Below the pieces are notes generated by a model, which saw only the letters and a list, made by a program, of their open reading frames with translations, ran no database searches and was not told the DNA's origin. The translations under genes were made by a program, and so were the position numbers. This document shows, one piece after another, positions 1 through 10,400 of a DNA stretch of 64,000 nucleotides (its first letter is position 1; the number at the start of each line of letters is the position of its first letter). Where the stretch lies: contig CM043949.1 in NCBI GenBank assembly GCA_014529385.2, forward strand, positions 107,235,054 to 107,299,053, read 5' to 3'. Origin of the DNA: Adiantum capillus-veneris. Taxonomy: Eukaryota; Streptophyta; Polypodiopsida; Polypodiales; Pteridaceae.

Positions 1-24
1 CTTTAACAGAGCCTTATACATGGG

Positions 25-1305
25 ACTCAGACAGGTTTTGTCAAGGAACGCAGTATCCTTGACAACATCTTTACTTTCTGGGAGGCTTCTGCCCTGGCAC
101 GGCTCCATGGTGAGGACCTTGTGATTCTTCTTCTCGATTTTGAGAAGCCCTACGACCGAGTTGACTGGGACTTTCTAGAGGGCACTCTTCGCAGGATGGG
201 CTTCTGAGATGCTTGGATCAGAGGGGTGTCAGCTTTGTACAGACAGGCTCACAGTCAGGTGCTTTTGGCAGGGGGGAGAGGTGCGCGCTTCATGCTCACA
301 CGCTCGGTCAGACAGGGCGGCCCTCTTGCCCCCTTTCTCTTTCTGTTCTATGCGGAGGCGATGAGCAGATTTTTGGTGTCAGAGTAGGTTGGTCTTCGGG
401 GCTTAGCACTCCCTATTCGGGGAGAGGAGTTACTGGACGCTGAGTTTGCCGATGACTCAGCCTTGTACTTAGATGGCCAGGAGGCCAATCTTCACAGTTG
501 TGAGCATGCTTTGGAGACCTTTTGTTGTGCATCGGGCGCACTGATCAACTGGAGAAAGACAGTGGCTTTCTCGGTTGGGAGTGCTCCTACGCCAGATTGG
601 ATGCCAGGAGAGGGTTTCAGGTGGATTCCCCCAGGGACTGCAGTTCGATACTTGGGTTGTCAGGTTGGTTTGGACTTGTCTCCCGAGCAGCAGATTGCTC
701 CTCTTCTCCTGTCCATCAGGAGAAAGCTGTTACATTGGAGCTCAGCACGTCTATCGCTGGCTGGTAGAGTAGTTGCCAGCCAGGTGCTGTTGGCGACTAT
801 GTGGTACATCATCTCCTGCTGGATCTTCTCGAGTTCTTGTATCAGCCAGGTAGAGAGGCTGATCAGGAACTTCCTTTGGTCAGGACGTGACACTGAGATG
901 GCCCGAGCCAAGGTGGCTTGGTCGGTCATCACGCTTCCTTGTTCTCAGGGAGGGCTTGGGATCATTGATCCAGCACAGCAGAGCAGAGCCCTTCTAGGGA
1001 AGTTCATAGTCAGAGGACTTCTTCCAGGTGAGGAGCCCTGGAAGGAGTTCTTGTTGCAGAGGCTTCGTGCCAGGGTGCCTCAGTCAGGAGGCCCTTGGCA
1101 ACCTTCGACCAGATGGATCTTTACAGAGATGCGCCGAGTTGGTTTGAGCAGGAGACTGGAGGACCGTTTCACTGTGAGTTTGCTTCGTTCTTGGGAGCTC
1201 CTACAGCGTGGCCTGGAGCAGCGACAGCCGATGTGCACGGAGGAGCGCCTACGGCAGCCCCTCGTCTGGAACCCCATGGTTAGCACGAGGCCACTTGGTT
1301 GGTAG
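25..1305 (+). pseudogene. L1 ORF2 reverse transcriptase (3' portion)
   Basis: One frame is open from about position 25 to 1305 except for two stops, TGA at 205-207 and TAG at 385-387. It carries the RT motifs TQTGFVK, LLLDFEKPYDRVDW (the first catalytic Asp), RQGGPLAPFLF and FADDSALYL (the catalytic Asp pair, near 445-470). The thumb motif RYLGCQVG follows near 640-665, then the [18 protein letters not shown] region. With only two stops in about 427 codons this is a young pseudogene. The frame breaks just after 1280, where copy 2 continues its reading frame, so a small indel is likely there. The protein would copy LINE RNA into DNA at a nicked target. Confidence 0.88.
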
Positions 1306-1633
1306 TCGACCTCATGTTTCCTGGGGTCCCATGGCAGCAGGTCCAGCGCACTCTCTAGGTGACTGGCTAGAGTTCACAGGTTTGTCAGAGGAGGTACAGG
1401 GTTTCGAGCTGCAGGGCATGAGAGGGGTGCAGAGCATGTGTCAGGACATCTCAGAGTCAGTTCCAGCTGAGTGGCTCACGCCTCTCGAGCCAATAGCACC
1501 CCGGTGGATGGGAGCCTTCACACGACTGGAGGTTCTCATTTTAGTCAGGGCCTACTCAGAGACTGTCCCAGCCCTGTTCTTCGAGCTTCAGGGTGGGGGA
1601 CGACTACAGCGAGTTGCAGTAGAGGCCCCGTAG
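1208..1633 (+). pseudogene. L1 ORF2 linker between RT and zf-RVT, shifted frame
   Basis: The ORF2 reading continues in this frame from about 1305, after the indel. It encodes segments such as [11 protein letters not shown] and AEWLTPLE that recur in copy 2 (32288-32509, [11 protein letters not shown] and AEWHTPLE). That shared reading shows it is genuine coding sequence. It ends at a TAG near 1631. No catalytic motif is expected in this linker. Confidence 0.7.
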
Positions 1634-1666
1634 GTAGCAGAGTGCTGTTTTCAGAGGATCCGAGTT

Positions 1667-2176
1667 GTGGGCATCTGTGGGAGGACTTGCGTCATAGACC
1701 TTGACCCAGCAGCTCTTGAGACTGGACACTGGAGGCTTTGGGCTTGGGAGTGCTGTCCACTGGCACGAGTACAGTGGGATCCTTGTGAGTGGCTATGGAG
1801 GGACCCCTTCTCTTCTGCAGACCACCTAGGAGTCCCCTTCTTTAAGTACACTGTTCGGCTTGGACGGCACATACTAGCAGCACAGAGAGAGGCCCTCCCC
1901 GCTGCAACACGTCATTGGCAGGAGGAGGGTCTCGCCGTCGAGTTCTTGGCAGACTTTTGGGAGAGGTTGTGGGACTCCAGACAGCCGAGGCGAGTCACCT
2001 TGTTTCAGTGGCTGGTCGCACACAGAGCCACAGCAGTAGGGAGCTGGCTAGTGCATAGTGGTCTCTCGGCCACATGTGCAGCTTGTGACCATTTGGTGGA
2101 GAGTCAGCGTCACTGTCTTTGGGACTGTCAGTCTGTCCCTCGGCCCAGCAGGTGTGGCTACGAGTTCTTCGGCTGA
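1667..2176 (+). pseudogene. L1 ORF2 zf-RVT region
   Basis: This 169-codon frame contains [24 protein letters not shown] followed by [18 protein letters not shown], stated here as two separate motifs. The W..FQWLVAHR block followed by C-x2-C and H-C is the zf-RVT signature of plant L1 ORF2 C-termini. Copy 2 has the same block at 32728-33015. The frame then breaks, and the tail continues in another frame. Confidence 0.8.
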
Positions 2177-2660
2177 TGCCTGCTCTCTCCACGGCTCGAC
2201 AATACACTTGGGGGGGCAGCGGCTTGGTCCACCCTCACGGGCCCGGCACTTCAGTTTGAGCTATCTTCCACCAGTCAGTAGGATGATAGTGATGCAGGGG
2301 GGGCGACCTACACTTCAGCCTGCACAGAGCTTACTCCACAGGAGTGGTGCAGTGAGAGAGGAGTGTTGGGAGCTCATCAGTGGCCTGACACTTTGGTTCA
2401 TCTGGCGGGCCCGCTGTTTCTGCATCTTTGAGGCTCGCTCTGTGCCACCAACAGAGACTGTTCGTGACTTTTGGCTAGAGCTGATCCATACTCTCAGAGG
2501 ACAACTTGAGGGACTACAGGGTAGCTCCGACCGCATGCGGGAGCGCCGCGAGGCTTTCCTTCGACTCTGGCGCCCTGGGCCTTTCTACACCATAGTCCAG
2601 GGGGTGCTCAGATGGCACTACTGTCCACCTGTGTGGCTCTTCCCTCCTCCCATCTCTTGA
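2177..2660 (+). pseudogene. L1 ORF2 C-terminal tail
   Basis: The last coding part includes LTLWFIWRARCFCIFEARS and a basic helix around RMRERREAFLRLW, and ends at a TGA before the 3' UTR. The LWFIWRAR motif is typical of plant L1 C-termini after zf-RVT. Parts of this stretch recur as separated fragments of copy 2 at 35026-35122 and 38306-38396. Confidence 0.65.
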
Positions 2661-2807
2661 TTTAGCCTCATTGTATATATGCTGTTTTTTCATTGGGAGA
2701 GTCTCCCCATCATGCTTGTTGTAGCCCTCTCTTGCAGAGGAGGTTGTAGCCGTATGGGCAGTTTTCATTAACTAATAGAAGGATCTTTTTCTCGGAAAAA
2801 AAAAAAA
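2661..2807 (+). other. LINE 3' UTR with poly(A) tail
   Basis: The stretch after the ORF2 stop ends in 12 A at 2796-2807. This marks the 3' end of the reverse-transcribed copy. Confidence 0.75.
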
Positions 2808-3328
2808 TTATGCCCTGTTGAAAACATTCAAAGCATCGGCCTTCTTGTAATAGGGTTTCTCATTGACGCTGTGTCAAACGAGGCCTCTGTGGTTGACTTT
2901 ACGAGATTCTCGGGGGTTTGTTCGTTGTGGCTGAGGATTCTGTGTGTTTGCCGGAGTTTCATCTGTAGTAAACTCTAGCTTACCTTTCATAAGCTTGTAG
3001 CCGACCGTAGCATGGTCCATAAGTTCTTGCATTGTTGATACTTGGTTGGAAAGACAATACTCCTATAATGGTGATGGCAGTCCAATTGTATATCACTTGC
3101 ATTGGTCCTCCAAGGGAATCAGCTTGAAGAAAGAAACCGTAAGGTAGACATAGAGGAACCTTGGTTACAGTCTTCCATGGTTTCCATGGCAAGCATTTTC
3201 AAGTTTCCCCATTTTGACAAAATCTGGACTTCTAAGAGGGAAGTCATGTAACAGCATGCAAAAATAGTCCTGAAAGCTTACCCAAGTCCTTGGCTAGGGT
3301 TAGGCTCGGGGAGCCCTAACCGTTGGGT
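2808..3328. other. No recognised feature
   Basis: About 520 bases between the LINE poly(A) and an LTR scrap. A 70-codon frame runs on the minus strand at 2980-3192, but I do not recognise its product. I looked here for the missing N-terminal HDDC2 exon (expected to encode something like FLTLCxRLK) and did not find it. Confidence 0.4.
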
Positions 3329-3362
3329 CTTCAGTGGCTTGACACGTCAGCAGTTTGTGACA
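3329..3362 (-). mobile_element. LTR scrap, start of the E4-type LTR
   Basis: The reverse complement begins TGTCACAAACTGCTGACGTG and continues through TCAAGCCACTGAAG. This closely matches the beginning of the LTR at 37722. Only the first ~34 bases of the LTR are recognisable, so it is a truncated relic. Confidence 0.6.
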
Positions 3363-3455
3363 CCATGTCATCTACCTATACAAATGGCACATCATCATCC
3401 CGTACTGCTGTCATGTCATCAATTCCTACAGCTGCCATGTCAGGAAGGAATGACG

Positions 3456-3456
<1 letters not shown>

Positions 3457-3502
<46 letters not shown>
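3457..3502. repeat. Poly(C) tract, 46 bases
   Basis: An uninterrupted run of C, the longest of four such runs in the window. The complementary strand is a pure G tract able to form G-quadruplexes. Read as codons it gives polyproline, which should not be taken as a protein. Confidence 0.95.
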
Positions 3503-3504
<2 letters not shown>

Positions 3505-4302
3505 CAAGGAAGAGTTAGTCCTCGATTACGCTGTCTAGAGCAAACCCAAGAAGAGATGAAATAGGTTTGTCATTATAATTACAAAAAATTGACAGAAGTG
3601 ATAAATAAAATGAAGGACATACAACATCAACTTTACATTCACCTTAGACATTATCGACTGGATGGGATCCAATATAATCTGAAAGAGATTAGTGGAGATG
3701 GAAAGCATGCAACGTTCGTGATCATGCGATGTGTGCTTGTTTGTGTGGTGTTAATTTGTATGCAAAAGTGGTGGTAAACACAAGCTCAAAAGTTCACATG
3801 TTTCAATATGGCTGCTTGTATTGCATTTTATTTATTTATTCTCAGCATCAGCTTCCCAATTTTATAGGATTTTGAAGTGTTTGGTATTGGTAACCTTTTC
3901 CCATCACTTGGTGTTTTGCTATCATCAAATGACTGCGTTTATATATAAATATCCCTATGGGCGTAATGTATGGAAATATACTAGTATGAGTATTGCAAGG
4001 AGTTCTGTCCTGCTGCTGGAATCAAAAGGGAAAAAAGGTTATAGTCTCAAAATTGCATTTGTCCATTTTGAACTTTTGGTGCACGCATTTATTTTTGCTC
4101 AGCTTGAAGTAGTTTGCATTGTCTTCATCCTGGCGTTAAGCATCAGAGTGAAGTACATCAAATTTGAGGTTGAAACAGCTACAGGCACTCAAAAATTTGT
4201 GGCGAAGTGAATTGATAAGACAAGATTGTCCACCACCTTCAACCAGAAGCTGATTTCTATTGGTAGCATTTAGAGAAGTAGTAATAATGACCTCTACTGT
4301 AG
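3503..4302. other. Intron or 5' sequence before the first visible HDDC2 exon
   Basis: AT-rich sequence with no transposon I recognise. A 62-codon + frame at 3589-3777 has a non-repetitive, charged composition that could be an exon or an old coding relic, but I cannot name it. The sequence ends in a plausible splice acceptor, CTCTACTGTAG, at 4302. Confidence 0.45.
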
Positions 4303-4427
4303 ACTACAAAGCGTGCTGGATGGGTCAATCACGGATTGAAGGAAACAGAATCTATTGCAGATCACATGCATAGGATGGCTGTCATGGCCATCATTGCAGC
4401 AGACATCCCGGGCCTTGACAGAGACAA
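4303..4427 (+). CDS. HDDC2: HDDC2 exon (first visible)
   Basis: Encodes TTKRAGWV through DIPGLDRD and two bases of the next Lys codon. It contains ADHMHRMA, whose His is the first metal ligand of the HD site. The acceptor CTGTAG precedes it and the donor is GACAA|GTACGT. Confidence 0.92.
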
Positions 4428-7400
4428 GTACGTTTACCTTCTCTTCTAGTTAGGTTTCCTATTTGTGATGGGCAAAATAATATGGAGTGAGTGCTCTCTT
4501 GAGAAGGATACTACATGTTCTCATATAGCACTATGTTACCTTCGCAACATTTCTATTATGCTTTAATAGAAAGGTGAAGACCCACCCAGGGAATTAGATT
4601 CCATGAAGCTTCTGAAAGTTTGGCCAAGCTTGTAAATAATCCTATATTAGTTTTATCTGGATGACCTTTAGCGAATGTTGTCGATAAGTTATCCAGATAT
4701 CCAGATAGTAAGATCGCTGCCTTGTAACTATTGGTGACTATTAGCAATATGCCGTTTTTGTGTTTCCTTCTTTTGCGAGCCCACATAATGACAGTTGAAG
4801 GCGTCAAAGCTCTTAATAAACTGTCATGGTGTGTACATTTTAGAGCACATGTATGTGCATGGATGGATGCAGTTTTATTCACAGTTAACACATGGACATG
4901 CATGGGTATGCATGTGCGCGTGCACACAAATTTCGCAAAGTTGTTAATGATGCTCTCTTTGTGCATTCATCTTTCAGGTGTGTGAAAATGGCAGTGGTTC
5001 ATGACATAGCTGAAGGTAAAGAATTTCCTATTTAAATCCATAAAGATTCCAAATCGTTGATTTTTTTTTGAGATGTCTTGCTATTAGCACCTGCACCCTA
5101 TGGTATTTTCTTGTACTTTCAGTGTTCATTGGTCTTGTCAAAAGGTTTAATCTCTTAATAGAGTTCTACATCATTGGCGTGGTCGTTATTTACGTGACAT
5201 GTATACATGCTGCTTTGGGCTTTGAGTTTTGGCTTAAGTGCATTTTTTCATGGAAAATAGAAGGGTCAGATTATTTCTCTTGCAAAAGGGTTTGGAAAAT
5301 AAAAGGGTCAGATTATTTCATGGAAAATGAAATGGTCTGATAATTTCTCTTGCAAAAGTTATGTCTGCCTTAGGATACTAGTTTACGGGTAACAAAGGTT
5401 TCGTTAATGGGCAAGGAGCCATTACAATAGCCTTTACTTTGCACTTTCCTTCAAGGGTGAATGTGGGCATATCCTGGATTCATCTAGGTATATTTACTTT
5501 TGTCACGTGCACATCTAACCTATGTGCATGTGGACAAGCTGTAACTCCTATTTCTAGGGTTTAGGACAACCTAGAAAGTGTTCTGGCACCCTTGTAGGCC
5601 TGTACAAAGGACGTGCATGTCCAAGCACTTCAGAATAGTTGCATACCCTTTGATTGCACATGCGCACATCCCAGCCTAGCGTTTTTGCAGATCTCAGCCC
5701 ATATCATCAGCGATTCCAGATTTCAGCATAAGTCTCACCATACTATCGCAGATCCAAGTCAACATTGTCAGAAAAAGCGTAAACTGACTTTTAAATGCAA
5801 TTCAAATACTCAAGAGAATTGGGGAGAGAGAGAGAGAAAGCTTGACACATCATTGGGGACCAGAAGATGGGCTGGTCCCTGAAATTGGCCCATAGGGCTG
5901 TAGACTTTGGCTTTCACCCGAAATTCTTTACTTTAGACACACACAGAGAGCACTTTGGAAAGGTAACCTGCGACGGGAATTAACACTTAAGCACACACAT
6001 GGCTCGGAAGCTAGAATGCTACGAGTAGACGCCGACAACCTGTAGGCCCCACTATTGGCACCCCTTTCGGTATTTCTTTATAGTTTAAGAGGGTAAAATT
6101 ACAAGAAGAGTCCTGGGAATTCTTTACCTGTATCTAGCTAGATACCACCTGTTTTGGTGAAATTTTGGCAACATAACAGCTCCAAAACTTGCCCGAAACC
6201 AATTCCCCTGTTGGAACTCGCTTCCACTGCATAAACCCCCTTTGATTCTTCCCAAAAACAGTAAATTCAGCATGCTATATTTACTGGTTTTTGCCCTAAT
6301 TTCAGCCCTAAACAGTACATGAACCGTCCTCTAACAGTGGGGCACTGTTCCCAATGGTTCTCGCATCCGTATGGCTGAAAAGCAGTGCAAATTCAGCACA
6401 TAACCAGCGCTGAAAACGCACCTGTACGGTGAGGTTATCACCCTCACCTGTGCCTGCTTTTGGAGCAGCAGTTAGCTACTCCTGTTCTTGCTCAGAGAGG
6501 CTCTTGCCTCAGCAAAAACGCATAAGACCTCACAGCTGTATATGAGTCAAATGAAGAGCCTTCTTGTGGGGCATCACATTACTGCACATAGGGAAGAGAG
6601 AGAGTAGTGTAGGGTGTGCAGGACATGACTTCTTGCACTACACTGTTCCTGAGAGGGAAAGCTTGAAGTCAATAGCTCTTACCCTGTGGCAGCTTGCAAA
6701 TGAGGCCCCTCTCAGCTAGAAATCGAGTGCTACCTTCTTCTGCATGAGGAAAGTGCACGAAAAGGTGCCACTTGGCACATTTACAAGCAATTTTCCGTTT
6801 CGTGCTTGCCGCTTAAAAAATCTCCCCAGCTGACTTTACTGCCAAGCTCTAAAATGTTCCCCTTGTCATTCCGGAGGTAATGACGCGAACAGATTTTATG
6901 GTCCAAAATAGCAGTTCCCTAAATTTTAGGGGATGCTTCTGTTGGACTCCCACTGGTCATCTGACCATCTATCCCCACTGGGACCGCATCCAAAAATGCA
7001 ATGTAGCCCAGCTCTCAGGTACTTTCCCTCGGTGATTTCACCTTGGCGCAATGCCTTTATTGAGTTCACTTCCTAGTATCCACCAACTTGCTAAGTGCGA
7101 CGGGGGGACCTACATGATCTTGAACTGAGCCTAGACATCCTTTTACTATACGAGTTTCAGTGCCGACCAACTTCTCGTCTGCGGGTGAAACTACAGTTCA
7201 CATTGGCCATACAATGTTTGACCATTTGCAACTTAAAAAAGAGGGTCTCAAAAGTTAAACAAAAATCATTGGAAAGAAACCAACAACTAAGGTTAGCAGT
7301 TGCCACGTCCTCGTGACATACTCCCCTCTTGTAATCGCAAACGTCCTCGATTGCATACTATAAATACATGCCATTGATGATTTTGTGTTTTTAGCACTCT

Positions 7401-10400
7401 TTTATCATTGCATGTATCCGCACGAAAGGTCACAACACATAGATACAAATGACGTAATGATACCTTCATACTTTTGTCATTTCCATCTATTACACTGAAT
7501 TCATATGTACAGTTGATGTGCTAGCTCTATCATTACCCCTCCTTTGCACTCGTTGGGTTGGGGCATACGTAGGATGTAACCCAAAGGCTTCAAGGTAAAG
7601 CTGCACGTTTTTTTTGTGTTTTTTTTGCGTTGTTCTGTCAGAAAAAGAGAGAGAAAAAACGCTGGTTGATCTGTTGCCTTATTTATCAAATGGCTGCCCA
7701 CTTATTAAGTGGGCGGCCGGCGTGTTTTAAAAATAGTCTGAATCTGCCCAAAAACTCAATAAAACCTTACAAGTTAAAAACAATGCTTTCACAACACTTC
7801 CCAGGCGTCCTTGGATGAAATCACATGCACAGTTGCAATGCAGACATAGAATTCCTCGCGGGACTGCTTTTCCAAAAAGCAATCCCGCTTTCTCAGAAAG
7901 CATCTGTTTTTCCTCAAAGTTTCGTTTGAACCCATCTTCATTCAAGTGCTTGCTTTTCCTTGTGCACAATTCTAACACAGTTCGGAATTTTCTCCCGACT
8001 ATGGATATTCCCTTTCCGATGCACCCGTCACCCACCTTGCGACGCATCAGGAATACCCATCACCTTGTCCTTTCCTACCGAACTTATGGTACAATCTCCT
8101 TCACGATGCTCTACGTCACCCATCCTAGGCGCATCAGAGATGTCCGTTCCCGGATGGTGGGATACTTCTTCCCGATGCTCCCTATCACCCATCCGATGTG
8201 ACGCATCAGAAGTACCCGTTCCTGGTGGCCTTACAGATATTCCCGTTGTCAGTGCTCCCGTCACTACTTTGAATGACGCACTAGGAATACTCTGTATTCG
8301 GATGTCTCTAGTGAGAAAAACCCTCACACTTAAAATTCCAATAATTCATTTAGAATTATTTTCCCTAGTGTTCCAAGCGAGAAAACCCTCTCACTTATAA
8401 ATCCAATAATTCATTTAGAATTATTTTTATGTCAGATAAAGCCAATTTAGCAACAAGCGATGTGGCTTACATGTTGAAATTGCCTGATGTGTGGAAGATT
8501 CACAATGCGTTTCACATGAGTCTTCTAAGACCCTTTGTGGGTGATGTGCCAGAAGATATGCCAGATGAGGATCAGCCAGAAGTTGAGGAACTTGATGAGA
8601 TCCTGGTACCTGAGCAACATCAATACCACGATGCCCTGCATAAAGTGGGACATGGCTTTCTACCATGACCTTATGTCGCAATGGCCTAGTGACACAAAGT
8701 CTACCATGCATCATCATAAAATCATCTCTGAGGAGGTAGTGCTCATGATGTTGCCCCTCTTGCAACTGTTCAAAGATCCTTGCAAAATCTTCATCAGTAG
8801 CATATTGTTCCTTCAAGTCATCCAGCTCATGATGATAAGGAATTGACACAGCTGAAATTTGTGGCTTCCGTGATAACGCATCAGCCACAACATTCTTCTT
8901 GCCTTCCACATGCATAATCTAGAAGTGGAACATAGAAAGAATGTTTGCCCATTGCATATGCTTTTCGGATAGCTTTGACTGTGTCAAGAAGCTAATCATG
9001 TGTGTCGTGCTTTAGAAAAGAAGAGACTGAGAGAGTCTCCTTCGCCGGATTCTTTTCCATCTTCACCTGCACATTAGAAATGAGAGATGAAGAATGAACA
9101 ACTTGCTCTCCACGAATGACAAGGGGAGAGTCACTTTTGGCATTGAAAATGAACGTATTTTCCGCCCAATCAATGAGAGGGTTATGCTCACGAAACCATC
9201 GAATGCCCAAAAGCATATCGCATCGTGAAAGAGGAGAGACTACAAATTTTCTGCGGAAGGACACTTTTTGAACAGTGAACAAAACAACAAGGCACTCTTG
9301 CGTGATGAGAGAGTCTATACCGGGAGAGAAGCCTGACACCTCGAAAGGAGATGTCTTGCGAACCTCCAAGCGGGCTCTTTCGACAAGAGAGTCACTAACC
9401 AAATCATGCATGCTGCTTGGGTCAAACAATATGACAAAATGCTGACCCTTCACATGACCATAACACTTAATGAGAGACTCATCAATGGGAGGATCATGAG
9501 AGACTTGGGTCACACTCTTGTTCTCATTTATTGTATTGACAGAGGAAGTGGGTTCTGTGGGTTCTTTAGAGTCATTAGATTCAAGCTTAGGACATGTTCT
9601 TTTTATGTGACCCTTGATGTGACAATGAAAACAACGACCTTCCGTAGAATAAATGCTTTATTCTTCTGACGTGATGTATCCTCCTAAAATTCCTTTTTCT
9701 GCCTTTTTATCTGGAGTGAGCTTAGGTTTAGCAATTGTGTTAGCTTTATCCTTACGTTCATTTGGAGAGTTCTTTTCTAAGAGACTATTGGAAGATTGGT
9801 TAGAAGAGTTACTGTTCTTACCATTATGAGGAGTCTGAGTGGTACTTGTAGAAGTCTTGTTTGCCTTAGGCTTTCCACAAAGTGATGACGTGGCTGCCTG
9901 TGTGTATACACACACGTTGCACAAGCCGGAAGAAAATGCAGAGTTGTTGAAAATGTTGACGTGGCTGCCAGTCCCAGAAATCACAGAATGCAGGATACGT
10001 GGCAAGCTGTATGGACGGACTCAGATTGCGGCGCTTTTTGCGGGCTGTTTCAACGGCAGATTTTGGCATGCTTTTTGGCTACGCATGTCGGGTGAAAGAG
10101 AGAGCTTTTTTGCTTTATTTTTAAAGCTAATTATGGACAGCTTTTTGGGACTTGCTTTATTTTTACAAGCAAGAGAAAGAAAGAGCCTTTACTTTATTTG
10201 GGCTTTTGATGTTCAGCTTTTGGGGCTCTGCTTTTGGCATCCCTTGTACTCTTTAAATATGTGGGTAGGACACTCACAACTCAGAGCATCTGGACACAGA
10301 GTCTGAGTGTGAGCGCCGCCCGCACTCTTGTACTTTGAACACAGATTAATATAAAAAGAAATACCGAAAGGGGCGCCAGACTTTGGGGCCAATATCTCTA

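Larger units (their letters stand above)
1..2807 (+). mobile_element. L1-type LINE, family A copy 1 (3' part)
   Basis: Non-LTR retrotransposon entering from the left edge of the window. In order it holds reverse transcriptase palm and thumb, a linker region, a zf-RVT zinc-binding region and a basic tail, then a 3' UTR ending in a run of 12 A. Plant L1 ORF2 proteins have this order. The endonuclease and ORF1 would lie left of the window. Copy 2 starts near 30768 and lets indels be recognised by comparison. The element lies upstream of the first visible HDDC2 exon, in the same orientation as that gene. Confidence 0.9.

Noticed and set aside
660-1286. Antisense frames over the LINE RT
   Set aside because: They are shadows of the + strand frame that carries the RT motifs.
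3323-3538. 71-codon frame ending in polyproline
   Set aside because: The polyproline comes from the 46-base C run and the rest overlaps an LTR scrap. Not a gene.
3589-3777. Candidate N-terminal HDDC2 exon
   Set aside because: The 62-codon frame has no resemblance to the N-terminal part of HDDC2 proteins and no fitting donor before the stop.
7727-8400. Several 100-150 codon frames on both strands
   Set aside because: They overlap each other in an LTR that is repeated at 34200-35025, where the frames are not conserved.
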